Assembly: GCF_020169515.1 (NCBI RefSeq)
Contig: NZ_JAHMHW010000001.1
Coordinates: 124,001 to 188,000, forward strand
Direction: 5' to 3'
Length of the DNA stretch: 64,000 bases
From: Paenibacillus vietnamensis
Lineage (GTDB): Bacteria > Bacillota > Bacilli > Paenibacillales > Paenibacillaceae
This document shows, in pieces, positions 19,435 through 29,400 of this stretch (positions are counted from its first letter, which is position 1; each line of letters starts with the position of its first letter). The notes beneath the pieces are model-generated. The model was given only the letters and a program-made list of their open reading frames with translations. It made no database searches and was not told the origin of the DNA. Position numbers and translations under genes: made by a program.

Positions 19435-20262
19435 ATGGCGATAACGAGAGAAGAATCGCTGAGACGATTAAGGGGCCAGGTATCGCAGGGCGTAACGCTG
19501 GTCGGAGCGGGTGCAGGCACCGGGCTGTCGGCAAAATGCGCGGAAGCGGGCGGAGCCGATCTGATCATTATTTATAACTCCGGCCGTTACCGGATGGCGG
19601 GACGCGGCTCGCTCGCAGGGCTGATGCCTTACGGGGACGCGAACAAAATCGTCGTCGAGATGGCTGCCGAGGTGCTGCCGATCGTGAAGGACACGCCGGT
19701 TCTTGCCGGCGTGTGCGGGACCGACCCGTTCCGGGTGATGGACGTGTACTTGAAGCAGCTGAAGGAAATGGGGTTTACCGGGGTACAAAATTTCCCGACG
19801 GTCGGGCTGTGCGACGGCATCTTCCGGCAAAATCTTGAGGAGACGGGAATGGGCTACGACCTTGAAGTAGAGATGATCGGCAAAGCCCATGAGCTGGGTC
19901 TGTTGACGACGCCGTACGTATTTAATGAAGACGAAGCGAGAAAGATGGCCGCAGCCGGCGCGGATGTTCTTGTCGCTCACGTGGGGCTTACGACGAAGGG
20001 CTCCATCGGAGCCTCAACGGCATTGACGCTGGATGAAGCGGTGGACGCCGTTCAGAGAATCAGCGATGCAGGAAAATCGGTCAATCCGGACGTGCTGGTC
20101 ATCTGTCACGGGGGACCGATCTCCGAGCCCGAAGACGCCGCTTACGTGCTTAGCCGAACAAGGGGAGTATCCGGCTTCTTCGGGGCTTCCAGCGTGGAGC
20201 GTCTGCCTACGGAAATCGCCATCACCGGGCAGGTTCAGAGGTTTAAACGGATAGGAACCTGA
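19435..20262 (+). CDS. Phosphoenolpyruvate-hydrolase-family TIM barrel (Tm-1 partner)
   Basis: A 275-residue TIM barrel of the group annotated as phosphoenolpyruvate hydrolase-like: [32 protein letters not shown] (in parts), [37 protein letters not shown] and [13 protein letters not shown] are strongly patterned. In eukaryotes this barrel is the C-terminal half of the Tm-1/UPF0261 fusion, whose N-terminal half is encoded at 12471. The name phosphoenolpyruvate hydrolase is inherited and not proof of reaction. It probably cleaves or rearranges a keto-acid-like intermediate. Confidence 0.84.
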   Translation: MAITREESLRRLRGQVSQGVTLVGAGAGTGLSAKCAEAGGADLIIIYNSGRYRMAGRGSLAGLMPYGDANKIVVEMAAEVLPIVKDTPVLAGVCGTDPFRVMDVYLKQLKEMGFTGVQNFPTVGLCDGIFRQNLEETGMGYDLEVEMIGKAHELGLLTTPYVFNEDEARKMAAAGADVLVAHVGLTTKGSIGASTALTLDEAVDAVQRISDAGKSVNPDVLVICHGGPISEPEDAAYVLSRTRGVSGFFGASSVERLPTEIAITGQVQRFKRIGT

Positions 20263-20271
20263 ACGTAAACG

Positions 20272-21018
20272 ATGAGCGAACTAAACGTATTGCAGATCAT
20301 CATCGTCATAGCCGCGGCCTTCTGCTGCGGCTTCGCCAAAACCGGAATTGCGACTCTCGGCGTATTCAACGCCGTGCTTATGATGCAGGCGTTCTCGGCC
20401 AAAGAGTCGGTCGGCATGCTTCTGCCGATGCTGATCGCGGCTGATATTGCGGCCGTGATCGTTTACCGCCGGCATGTTGTCTGGAAGCATCTGCTTCCGC
20501 TGCTCCCTTGGGTGCTTGCCGGCCTAGCAGGAGGATACATGCTGCTGTCGGTCATCGATGATGCCATGCTCCGCCGTTTCCTTGGCTGTATGCTTCTCGC
20601 ACTGGCCGTCATTCAGCTGCTGAAGGAATATGGGAAGGGAAGGTTCAGGCTCCATGTTCCCGAGTCCGCCATGTTTACGGCATCCATGGGTGCGCTTGCC
20701 GGGTTTGCGACCATGGTGGGAAACGTCTCCGGGGTCGTCATGTCGATGTATCTGCTCGGGAAGAAGCTTCCCAAGGAAGTATTTATCGGAACCGGGGCAT
20801 GGTTCTATTTAACCGTCAATCTGATCAAGCTGCCGTTCTTCGTGAAGCTGGACATGATTACGGAGCAATCCTTGCTTATCAACTTATGGATGCTTCCGGC
20901 TATTGCGGCGGGCATATGCGCAGGCGTCTATATTATCCCGCGAGTCAAGCAGTCGCAGTTCCAATTCATCGTTCTTATGCTCGGCGCAGCCGGAGCATTG
21001 GTGCTGGCTGTACAATGA
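20272..21018 (+). CDS. TauE/SafE (TSUP) family anion exporter
   Basis: A 248-residue membrane protein with seven or eight helices and the two-repeat TSUP layout: CCGFAKTGIATLGVFN in the first half and MGALAGFATMVGNVSGVVMSMYLLGKKLPK in the second. Family members export sulfite, sulfonates or organic acids. The start lies 9 bp after the TIM-barrel stop, and the gene is the last before a strong terminator, so it belongs to the operon and probably removes an acidic end product. What it exports is not known. Confidence 0.87.
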   Translation: MSELNVLQIIIVIAAAFCCGFAKTGIATLGVFNAVLMMQAFSAKESVGMLLPMLIAADIAAVIVYRRHVVWKHLLPLLPWVLAGLAGGYMLLSVIDDAMLRRFLGCMLLALAVIQLLKEYGKGRFRLHVPESAMFTASMGALAGFATMVGNVSGVVMSMYLLGKKLPKEVFIGTGAWFYLTVNLIKLPFFVKLDMITEQSLLINLWMLPAIAAGICAGVYIIPRVKQSQFQFIVLMLGAAGALVLAVQ

Positions 21019-21037
21019 GCATTTTTATCATCATGAG

Positions 21038-21079
21038 AAAAAAGCTGATATTCGGATGAAGTCCGAATTCAGCTTTTTT
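21038..21079 (+). terminator. Terminator of the Tm-1-like operon
   Basis: Long stem: AAAAAAGCTGA (21038-21048) pairs with TCAGCTTTTTT (21069-21079), with an inner TTCGGA/TCCGAA stem. The flanking A and T runs let it work in both directions. Confidence 0.9.
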
Positions 21080-21141
21080 GGCGTTGGCAGCTGTACAATC
21101 CAGTATATGGCTAAGACACATGATTTCTGCACACCAAAGGG

Positions 21142-22032
21142 CTATCGTTCGGCCGCCGGATCACTTTTCCCGGTTTGCTCCAGTTTCCGGTAAGCGCGGG
21201 GAGACAAGCCTGACAGCGCTTTAAACACTTTGCCGAAGTGGGAAAAATTATCAAATCCGCAGTACTCCGACACTTGAGTGACACTCCAGTCCGTTTCCCG
21301 AAGGAGGTGTTCGGCCTCTTTGACCCGTGTGATATTGATGTATTGAGTAAAGCCGAAGCCGGTCACTTCCTTGAAGACGCGGCACAGGTGACCCTTGCTA
21401 ATGAAATATTGTTTGGCAAAGTCGTCCAGATGAAGAGGTTCCCTAAAATGCAGATTAATGTGGCGGATAATATCCGTTACCTTCCGCTGGACCGGCGTAA
21501 GCTCGACATCCGGCAAAGCCTTGCGTTTTAACGTGTGGCGAGCCGTAAATAGAAGCAATTCAATCATCATATTTCGAATGTGCAGCAGATAGCCCGGGGG
21601 GCGTTCGCTCAGCTCGCCAAGCAGAGAGCCGAGAAGCTCTTCCACATACATCCGATCCTTAAGGTTCAGCCTGATCAGCGGATGTGCATCGGAGAAAGGG
21701 GCCAGCAGCAGCTCCGTATCCTCAGGCGACAATTCCGACAAGTATGCCGGAGCAAAATGAAGAACGACCTTTTCATGATTGGGCTCGCTCAGCTCGGACG
21801 TTTTGTGAACGGCGTTGGAGTCGACGAACACCATGTCGCCGGGGTGGACTTGGTAAACGGAGTCCCGGATAAAGAATTTTCTTTCCCCGCGAAACAAATA
21901 ATAAATCTCATACGATTTATGGTAATGGGTGTTATTCATGGAATGACGGCCGATTCTCCGGTCGAATTCGATCCACAGCGGTTCGTTCATCGAGCCGAAG
22001 TGCAGCATATCCGGAAGCGATTGAACAGACAT
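21142..22032 (-). CDS. AraC-family regulator next to GH105
   Basis: A 296-residue regulator: N-terminal cupin (HYHKSYEIYYLFRGERKFFI, HPGDMVFVDSNAVHKT) and a C-terminal double helix-turn-helix (DDFAKQYFISKGHLCRVFKE, VTQVSEYCGFDNFSHFGKVFKALSGLSPRAYR). AAAGGAG precedes the ATG. A TATAAT-like -10 lies on the minus strand at 22076-22071. It is divergent from the GH105 gene with a 169-bp gap and most likely activates it in response to a pectin breakdown sugar. Confidence 0.88.
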   Translation of the reverse strand: MSVQSLPDMLHFGSMNEPLWIEFDRRIGRHSMNNTHYHKSYEIYYLFRGERKFFIRDSVYQVHPGDMVFVDSNAVHKTSELSEPNHEKVVLHFAPAYLSELSPEDTELLLAPFSDAHPLIRLNLKDRMYVEELLGSLLGELSERPPGYLLHIRNMMIELLLFTARHTLKRKALPDVELTPVQRKVTDIIRHINLHFREPLHLDDFAKQYFISKGHLCRVFKEVTGFGFTQYINITRVKEAEHLLRETDWSVTQVSEYCGFDNFSHFGKVFKALSGLSPRAYRKLEQTGKSDPAAER

Positions 22033-22201
22033 GGAGTGCTCCTTTCACGGCTAAAAGAGTTCGTGCACCTATTATATCAATATCGGCGGTGTTTAGGGTA
22101 TATTTGTGCATAAATGCGGGGAAATCAATCCTATTTTCATGTTAATCTTAAAATCAGAGCAAGTACGGTGTTGAATCAAGCAATCATATGCGGAGGTAAT
22201 C

Positions 22202-23239
22202 ATGAAAAAATTTGTATGCGACGAAAACGAAGTAAAAGAGCTTATAGACCGGGTAGTCCGCAGAACGATGAATATGGATTTCACTTGGAATTGGTCTTGC
22301 GGCGTAGCTTTTTACGGAATTTCCAAAGCCTGGGAAGTAACGGGAAATCAGGAATATATCGATTTTCTGGTCAAATGGGTGGACGAGTACCTGGAGCTTG
22401 GACTTCCGACTTTGATGGTCAATTCTTGTGCCATGGGTCATACGATGCTGACCCTGCACGAAGCTACGGGCGATTCCAAGTACATGGATCTGGCTCTGAT
22501 GAAAGCCGAATATTTGCGCAAGGATGCGATCCGTTTCGGAGAAGGCGTTTTCCAGCATACGGTATCGTCCAAAAATGACTTTCCGGAGCAAGCATGGGCG
22601 GATACGTTGTTCATGGCCGCTTATTTCCTGCTGAGACTTGGATTTAAACTGGATAATAAGGAATACATTGACGACGCGCTGAATCAATTTTACTGGCATG
22701 AAGAATACTTACAAGATACGAAGACAAATTTGTTCTATCACGCGTGGGATAATGTCAGACAGGATCATCTGTCCGGTATTTACTGGGGCAGAGCCAATGC
22801 ATGGGCTGCCTACACGATGGCAAAAGCTTATAAAATGCTGAATCCTTTTATGCCGATGTGGATGCAGCTCGGAGGCGCTCTCGGCGATCAATTAAGCGCC
22901 CTCGTCAGGCTGCAATCTTCGGACGGGCTGTGGCGTACGGTACTGAATGATGAGACCTCCTACGAGGAAACCTCAGCATCCGCCGGTATTGCCGCTGCAC
23001 TGGTAACCTATGCGCATCCGCTGCATCAGAACTATATGGCCAAAGCTTATGAAGGCATCAAGGCAAACATTGATGAAGACGGATCGGTCCGGAATGTATC
23101 TGCAGGTACGGCTGTTATGTATTCAGCCGACGATTACAAGGTGATTTCCAAGAAGCGGGTGCAAGGCTGGGGCCAAGGTTTGACGTTGGCATATCTGGTA
23201 GCTCTGCTTCAAAATAAGGAGATTGTCAGTGCAATATAA
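22202..23239 (+). CDS. GH105/GH88-family unsaturated glycuronyl hydrolase (YteR-like)
   Basis: A 345-residue (alpha/alpha)6-barrel enzyme without signal peptide, so cytoplasmic. QAWADTLFMAAYF holds the catalytic aspartate (D134, equivalent to D143 of YteR); FYHAWDNV, IYWGRANAWAAY and GWGQGLTLAYL are family motifs. It hydrates and removes the unsaturated galacturonyl end left by pectate or rhamnogalacturonan lyases, which fits the secreted lyase further downstream. GGAGG lies before the ATG. It ends in a strong terminator and appears to be monocistronic under the divergent AraC protein. Confidence 0.9.
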   Translation: MKKFVCDENEVKELIDRVVRRTMNMDFTWNWSCGVAFYGISKAWEVTGNQEYIDFLVKWVDEYLELGLPTLMVNSCAMGHTMLTLHEATGDSKYMDLALMKAEYLRKDAIRFGEGVFQHTVSSKNDFPEQAWADTLFMAAYFLLRLGFKLDNKEYIDDALNQFYWHEEYLQDTKTNLFYHAWDNVRQDHLSGIYWGRANAWAAYTMAKAYKMLNPFMPMWMQLGGALGDQLSALVRLQSSDGLWRTVLNDETSYEETSASAGIAAALVTYAHPLHQNYMAKAYEGIKANIDEDGSVRNVSAGTAVMYSADDYKVISKKRVQGWGQGLTLAYLVALLQNKEIVSAI

Positions 23240-23286
23240 GCTGCAGGTACACGGCCTGGAATCGGCATGTACGGCATAAGAAAAGG

Positions 23287-23315
23287 AAAGTGACCGCTGC
23301 TCGCGGTCACTTTTT
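23287..23315 (+). terminator. Terminator of the GH105 gene
   Basis: Eleven-base stem AAAGTGACCGC/GCGGTCACTTT with a 5-nt loop and T tail. It may also serve the convergent gene. Confidence 0.9.
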
Positions 23316-23339
23316 CATTTGCATCGCGGAGGCTGCCGT

Positions 23340-23795
23340 TCACCATTTAAAAACTTCTTCCTGCCATTTCTGATAACCATAAATGACCAAAGATAGCCCT
23401 ACCATCAATAAGAATACCTGAAATTGATTAAAGTTTACTAAATTGTAAATTCGGCCTTCGAAAAAGTTGCTGAGCACGAACATGAACAGCCCGTCAATTA
23501 CTGCATTCACCAAAAGATACAGCCAAAAATTTCGGTACGTATAGTGGAAGATCCAAATCGTCCCGACTAAAAATATTCCATAAACAAAGGATACATTCGT
23601 GATGTAGCCCCAAGGGACGATCTGATCGATTAATACCCACCATTTAAGTGAATGAGCGACTTCAAACAGAATGGTGACTAACAGAGATACGAAGACGGCT
23701 ACGGGCATATATCTCTTTACGCTTTTCTTGCCCAGGAATAGTAAAGTCGGCCATGGCAGCAGGAGAAACGCCCAAAGCATGATTTTATTAAACAT
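23340..23795 (-). CDS. Small integral membrane protein (CBO0543-like)
   Basis: A 151-residue protein with about five hydrophobic helices (MLWAFLLLPWPTLLFLG, VAVFVSLLVTILFEVAHS, FVYGIFLVGTIWIFHYTY, LLVNAVIDGLFMFVLSNFF, FLLMVGLSLVIYGYQ). The pattern resembles the CBO0543 family of Bacillota membrane proteins of unknown function. GGGAG precedes its ATG. It is convergent with GH105 and divergent from GH95; no functional link is evident. Confidence 0.7.
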   Translation of the reverse strand: MFNKIMLWAFLLLPWPTLLFLGKKSVKRYMPVAVFVSLLVTILFEVAHSLKWWVLIDQIVPWGYITNVSFVYGIFLVGTIWIFHYTYRNFWLYLLVNAVIDGLFMFVLSNFFEGRIYNLVNFNQFQVFLLMVGLSLVIYGYQKWQEEVFKW

Positions 23796-23885
23796 TTTTA
23801 CTCCCTCTTATCGGTCCGTTTTAATTCTAAGTATGATCTTGTTGTTTCGGGTGTAAACGTAAGCCCTTTAACCGGGCTCGTCAAC

Positions 23886-23905
23886 ATAAATTCTGCATAT
23901 AAATA
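23886..23905. promoter_or_regulatory. Conserved upstream element, copy 1
   Basis: A 20-base element beginning ATAAATTCTGCA, repeated with two differences at 31570-31589. In both places it ends seven bases before the -35 box, the usual place for an activator. Candidate AraC-type binding site. Confidence 0.6.
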
Positions 23906-23912
23906 ATGTTTA

Positions 23913-23942
23913 TTGTAAGCCCTTTCCAAATCGTGATATTGT
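23913..23942 (+). promoter_or_regulatory. Promoter of the GH95-pectinase operon
   Basis: TTGTAA, 18-bp spacer containing CTTTCC, then an extended -10 (TG at 23934-23935, TATTGT at 23937-23942). Layout and spacing equal those of the promoter at 31597-31626. Confidence 0.55.
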
Positions 23943-24051
23943 CGCTTTGCAGCCGATCTGCATAGATCGGATACCGAAAGAGCAGGGACACCTGCTTCTT
24001 TTCGTTTTTGGATGCCGTCTGCAATTTCATGATAAGAAAGAGGAGAATGTT

Positions 24052-26382
24052 ATGTCATTACGTTCTGAAACACAGATGTGGTACGATGCGCCGTCCGCAA
24101 CCTGGGATGAAGCTTTGCCGGTCGGCAACGGCCGGCTTGGAGGTATGGTGTATGGAACCGTGCAGCAGGAGCAAATCCAGTTCAACGAGGATTCGGTATG
24201 GTCCGGCGGGCCGAGAAACCGTAACAACCCCGATGCGCGGGATCACCTTCCTGCAGTCAGAAAACTGCTGTTCGAAGGGAAGCTGAAGGAAGCGCATGAA
24301 CTGGCGGAAGCGGCTTTCTCCGGAACACCGCGCAGCCAAAGGCATTACATGACGGCCGGTGAATTGATGATCAAATTCGACCATCCCGAAGGGGAGCTTG
24401 GCGAATACCGGCGGGAGCTGGACTTGGACCGTGCGGTTGCGGTAACTTCTTACGAATATGGAGGCGTCAACTTCCGCCGGGAAGTGTTCTGCAGCTATCC
24501 CGATCAGGTGATGGTCATCCGGCTCGAAGCGGATCGCCCGGGCGCTTTGACCTTCACAACGCGGTTTGAGCGGAAGAAAGGCAGGCATATGGAGCTCTCC
24601 TACCGCTATGGGACGGATACGGTCGTGATGGCCAATCCTTGCGGGGGGATAAACGAAGGCAAGTATACGGCCGTCGTAAAGGCCATTCCTTCCGGAGGAA
24701 AGGTTCGTGTAATCGGTGAGCATTTACGCGTAGAGCAAGCTGATCAAGTAACGCTCATCCTGGCCGCTGCCACCACGTTTCGAAATCCGGACCCGGAGCG
24801 GTATTGCTATGGTTTGCTGGAGAAAGCGGCAGCCGAATCATACGGGACGTTGAAGGATAGACATATCCAGGATTATCAGCGAATGTTCAATCGGGTAAAG
24901 CTTGAGCTTGCCGAGGCGTCCGATGCGGAGAAAAGCCAGTGGCCGGTATCAAAACGGCTGGAGCTTGTACGGCAGGGGGCGGACGATGCGGGCTTGTACA
25001 CGCTGTATTTTCAATTCGGAAGATATTTGCTTATTTCCTGCAGCAGGCCCGGCGGCTTGCCGGCGAACCTGCAAGGCATCTGGAACGATTCGATGACTCC
25101 GCCTTGGGACAGCAAATATACGATCAACATTAACACGCAGATGAATTATTGGCCTGCGGAATCCTGCAACCTGGCCGAATGCCACGAGCCTTTATTCGAG
25201 CTTATTGAGCGAATGGTAGAAAATGGGCGGGTTACAGCGCAGTCGATGTACGGCTGCAGAGGCTTCGTGGCTCATCACAACACGGATATATGGGCGGATA
25301 CGGCGCCTCAGGATATTTATCCTCCTGCGACTCAATGGGTAATGGGGGGAGCTTGGCTGACGCTTCATCTCTGGGAGCACTACAAATTTAACCCGGATCT
25401 TACCAGCTTAAAGAGGGCGTATGAAACGATGAGGGAATCCGCTCTGTTTTTTACGGATTTTTTGGTGGAAAGCCCAGAGGGTTATTTGGTCACGAACCCT
25501 TCCGTTTCGCCTGAGAACCGGTACAGGCTGCCGAACGGCGAATCCGGAACGTTATGCTACGGGCCTGCCATGGATACGCAAATTTTGTCGGAGCTGCTAG
25601 CTGCCTGCATAGAAGCAAGCTCGCAATTAAACACGGATGAAGAGCTGCGCAAAGAATGGGAGACCATCCTGGACCGTTTGCCGGCCATGAAGCTCGGGAA
25701 GCACGGACAGCTGCAGGAATGGCTGGCGGATTACGACGAAATGGACCCGGGCCACCGGCATATTTCCCATTTGTTCGGCCTGCATCCGGGGTCAACGATC
25801 AGCCCGGGCTTGACGCCGGAGCTGGCGGAAGGGGCCAGGGTTGCTTTAGTGCGGCGCCTGGAGAACGGAGGCGGACATACAGGCTGGAGCCGCGCTTGGA
25901 TAATCAATTTCTGGGCACGTCTGCTCGATGGCGAACAGGCTTACGCGCACACCAAGGAATTGCTGCGGAAATCAACGCTACCGAATTTGTTCGACAACCA
26001 TCCGCCGTTCCAAATCGACGGCAACTTCGGAGGGACGGCCGGAATCGCCGAGATGCTGCTGCAGAGCCATCTGGACTATATCCACCTGCTGCCGGCCCTG
26101 CCGGGTGCATGGCCTGAAGGACGCGTAACAGGGCTTCGTGCCAGAGGGGGCTTCCGGATTGATCTCGAGTGGAGCGGCAGCAGCCTCACGAATGGAGAAA
26201 TCACTTCAGAGAGCGGGAAGCAGCTCCGTCTTTATGCTGAGCAGCCGCTGCATATCACGTCATCGGACGGAAGCGACGTGCCGGCGGAACGCAGCGGCAA
26301 TATCCTGGAGTTTCCGACCGAACAAGGAGCAACGTACATCATTGTACCTGTACAAGCCGATGCCGTGATCATGCACAGCTGA
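24052..26382 (+). CDS. GH95 alpha-L-fucosidase
   Basis: A 776-residue enzyme; ATG 24052 is chosen because AGAGGAG precedes it, while a longer frame from 23947 covers the promoter. The N-terminal beta-domain has [15 protein letters not shown] and NEDSVWSGG. In the (alpha/alpha)6 barrel the catalytic asparagines are N359 and N361 (NINTQMNYW), the likely general acid is E488 (NPSVSPEN), and D656 lies in IDGNFGG. GH95 members invert alpha-1,2-linked L-fucosides, or L-galactosides in some plant-polymer lineages. There is no signal peptide, so it acts on imported oligosaccharides. It is the first gene of a transcript that likely includes the large pectinase 75 bp downstream. Confidence 0.9.
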   Translation: MSLRSETQMWYDAPSATWDEALPVGNGRLGGMVYGTVQQEQIQFNEDSVWSGGPRNRNNPDARDHLPAVRKLLFEGKLKEAHELAEAAFSGTPRSQRHYMTAGELMIKFDHPEGELGEYRRELDLDRAVAVTSYEYGGVNFRREVFCSYPDQVMVIRLEADRPGALTFTTRFERKKGRHMELSYRYGTDTVVMANPCGGINEGKYTAVVKAIPSGGKVRVIGEHLRVEQADQVTLILAAATTFRNPDPERYCYGLLEKAAAESYGTLKDRHIQDYQRMFNRVKLELAEASDAEKSQWPVSKRLELVRQGADDAGLYTLYFQFGRYLLISCSRPGGLPANLQGIWNDSMTPPWDSKYTININTQMNYWPAESCNLAECHEPLFELIERMVENGRVTAQSMYGCRGFVAHHNTDIWADTAPQDIYPPATQWVMGGAWLTLHLWEHYKFNPDLTSLKRAYETMRESALFFTDFLVESPEGYLVTNPSVSPENRYRLPNGESGTLCYGPAMDTQILSELLAACIEASSQLNTDEELRKEWETILDRLPAMKLGKHGQLQEWLADYDEMDPGHRHISHLFGLHPGSTISPGLTPELAEGARVALVRRLENGGGHTGWSRAWIINFWARLLDGEQAYAHTKELLRKSTLPNLFDNHPPFQIDGNFGGTAGIAEMLLQSHLDYIHLLPALPGAWPEGRVTGLRARGGFRIDLEWSGSSLTNGEITSESGKQLRLYAEQPLHITSSDGSDVPAERSGNILEFPTEQGATYIIVPVQADAVIMHS

Positions 26383-26456
26383 AGACATAAGGAAACAAAT
26401 GAAAGGAGGTGATCGATTTACAACCTGTTGTATCGAAACCAAATTCATGAGGAGGC

Positions 26457-29400
26457 ATGCAGTTGAAAAGAGCAAAATGGTTGAAGCAGATGCTTATTAT
26501 CGCGATGGCGTTCACCAGCATCAGCGGCGGGGCGGCTTATGCTGCAGAGAACACGGAGTCCGCGAATGCCCGGCAGACGCCCGCGTTTCCTGGTGCTGAA
26601 GGCGGAGGAAAGTACACGACCGGCGGCCGGGGCGGCGATGTCTACGAAGTGACGACGCTCGCCGACTCCGGTCCGGGTTCGCTTCGCGAGGCTGTCAGTG
26701 CCGGGAACCGGACCGTCGTTTTTAAAGTCGGCGGCGTCATCGAGCTGAAATCTCCTTTGAAGATTATCGGGGATCATATGACGATTGCGGGGCAAACGGC
26801 CCCGGGGGACGGGATTACGGTCATCGGATATCCGACAACCTTCGAAGGAAACAATCTCATCATGCGCTACATGAGGTTTCGTCTGGGAGATTTGAATATA
26901 ACCGAAGCGGACTCCTTTGGCGGACGGTATAAGAAGGACATCATCATCGACCATTCCTCGTTCGGCTGGTCCGTCGACGAGGTGTTCAGCCCATACGGCA
27001 ACGAAAATGTTACGGTACAGTGGTCCATCATCGCAAACTCCATGCATATCAGCAGACATGTCAAAGGCAGACACGGCTACGGCGGAATATGGGGCGGCAA
27101 AAACACCAGTTTCCATCATAACTTGATCGCTCATAACTCCAGCCGTAACCCCGCATTTGACAGCACGGCCGGAAACTCCCATGATTTCCGCAACAATGTC
27201 GTCTACAATTGGGGGTTCTTCGCTTCTTACGGGGGGAAGGGCGCCGTTACGAATATGATCAACAACTATTATAAACCCGGCCCGGAAACGGAAGTCATCC
27301 GGTTTATGAATGCCGAGACGACAGGGAGCTACTATATCGACGGCAATGTAATGGACGGGCACCCGGAGCTGGCGGAGCATAATTGGTCCGGCGTTCACAC
27401 CTATCCCGATTATGTGAAGCTGGATTCTCCCGTGCCTTTTCCCAATCCGCTGCCGACCGAATCGGCCGGGCAGGCTTATGAAGCGGTCATGCAGAGCGCC
27501 GGCGCCATCCTTCCGAAGAGGGATGCCATTGATGCTAAAGTTGTAAACGATGTCATCAACGGGACCGGAACACATATTAATTCCCAGAATGAGGTAGGCG
27601 GATATCCGATTATAGAGCCTGTTGTATCTTTATCGGAAGACGACGATCACGACGGCATGCCTAATGAGTGGGAAATCGCTCAGCGGTTAGATCCAAATGA
27701 CCCCAGCGACCGCAATCTGTTAAACGGGGAAGGATATACGAACCTGGAGCGGTATCTAAACGGCATCACAGGAAACGATTCGGCGAATCCAACTGCTGTC
27801 ATTACCGGGCCCGCTAACAACGCGATTGTGAAGGCCGGTTCGAACGTAACGGTCGAAGCAACCGCTGCCGATGCAGACGGGACCGTGACAAAGGTTGAGT
27901 TTTATCGTAACGGAGAGAAGGTTGGAGAAGACGATAGCGCGCCGTTCCGCTTCGAATGGACGGAGATTGCGGACGGGACCCATTATTGGACGGCAAAAGC
28001 TGTTGACGACACAGGCACTTCGACGTTCTCGGCGAATGTGGTCGTCCATGCGAACACCGAAGGAAGCATCAAGCCTTGGAAGTCCGCCGATATTGGCATT
28101 CCGGGCATTCCGGGTCATGCCCAGCTTGGCGAAGCTCCGGGAGAGCTGACCGTTAAGTCCGCGGGTGATATCGGCGGGACGAGCGGTACGTCGGATGCTT
28201 TCCATTTTGCCTATCAAGAAATAACGGGAGACGCCGAAATGATCGCAAAAGTTGAAAGCGTTACCGCTACCAATGAGGAAGCGGAAGCCGGCGTCATGTT
28301 CCGCGGGAGCCTGAAAGACGATTCCGCGTTTGCTTCCCTTGTCGTTCCATACATCAGAACAGGGAAAAGAGGCGTTACGCTTAGCCGCGCAGCCGATGGG
28401 GGACAGACGGCCAGAATTCAGCCGGAGCAGCAGTTCCAGCTGCCTTATTGGATCAAGCTTGTCCGCCAGGGCAACCAATTCACGTCGCAGATCTCTCCGG
28501 ATGGAATCGCCTGGACAACCGTAGGGACAGTGAACGTAGAGCTGCCCGAGAAGGCTTACGTCGGTTTGGCTGCAGATGCGGCCAAGGTGAATAACAAGAC
28601 GGACAAATATAATACCTCCACATTTTCAAACGTGAAATTAACAGCCAATAACGATGACAATCCGAAAACCGTTTATTATGTGAACGATGATTTCGAAAAA
28701 TTGGAGGCCGGCTCGGTGCCTGACGGCTACACGGCGATCCCTGATCCACAGGATGTCGACCATACGGTTACCATTGAGAATGTTCCTGACAATTCCGCAG
28801 GAAACGAGTCCGCCAAGGCTTTGAAAATTTACGATAATGCGGCGGGCAGCACAGGGGTTACGTTGAATTTCCCGAAGCAGACGGGAACGGTCGTGGTGGA
28901 GACCGACTTTATGTCTCCGGCGATCCCGGGCACTTCGATTTTGCTCCAGATCAAGGATCCGGGCGGGACGAAGACGCCGATAGCTCTCGAGTTTCGCAAG
29001 CCCCAATTGCCGGTGCAGGAGGATTCGTACGCTCTGATCTATAAGAACAAGAACGGTCAGGACGTGAAGCTTTCCAATCTGCCGAAAGACAATCGTTGGT
29101 ACAATTTGAAGGTCATTGCTAACGCGGCGGCAAACACGATGGATATTTATGTAGACAACGTATTGGCTGCCGAGCGGGTTGAATTCAAGGACGATATGCG
29201 CACATTGGGACTGGGGAGCGCTTTGTTTGGCCGGACTCCCGGAAGCGGCAAGGGAACTTATTATTTTGACAACATTAAGGTGTACGTAGAACCCGCAGCC
29301 GCTCCCAAGGGACTGCAGGCGATTCCAGGGAACGGGAAGGTTCAATTGGACTGGAATTCGACAAACGGCGCTTTAACCTATTCCGTCAAAAGAAGTACGG

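Noticed and set aside
23847..23866. cre-like sequence TGTAAACGTAAGC before GH95
   Set aside because: Matches the left half, but three positions of the right half differ, and it is too far upstream of the promoter to be convincing.
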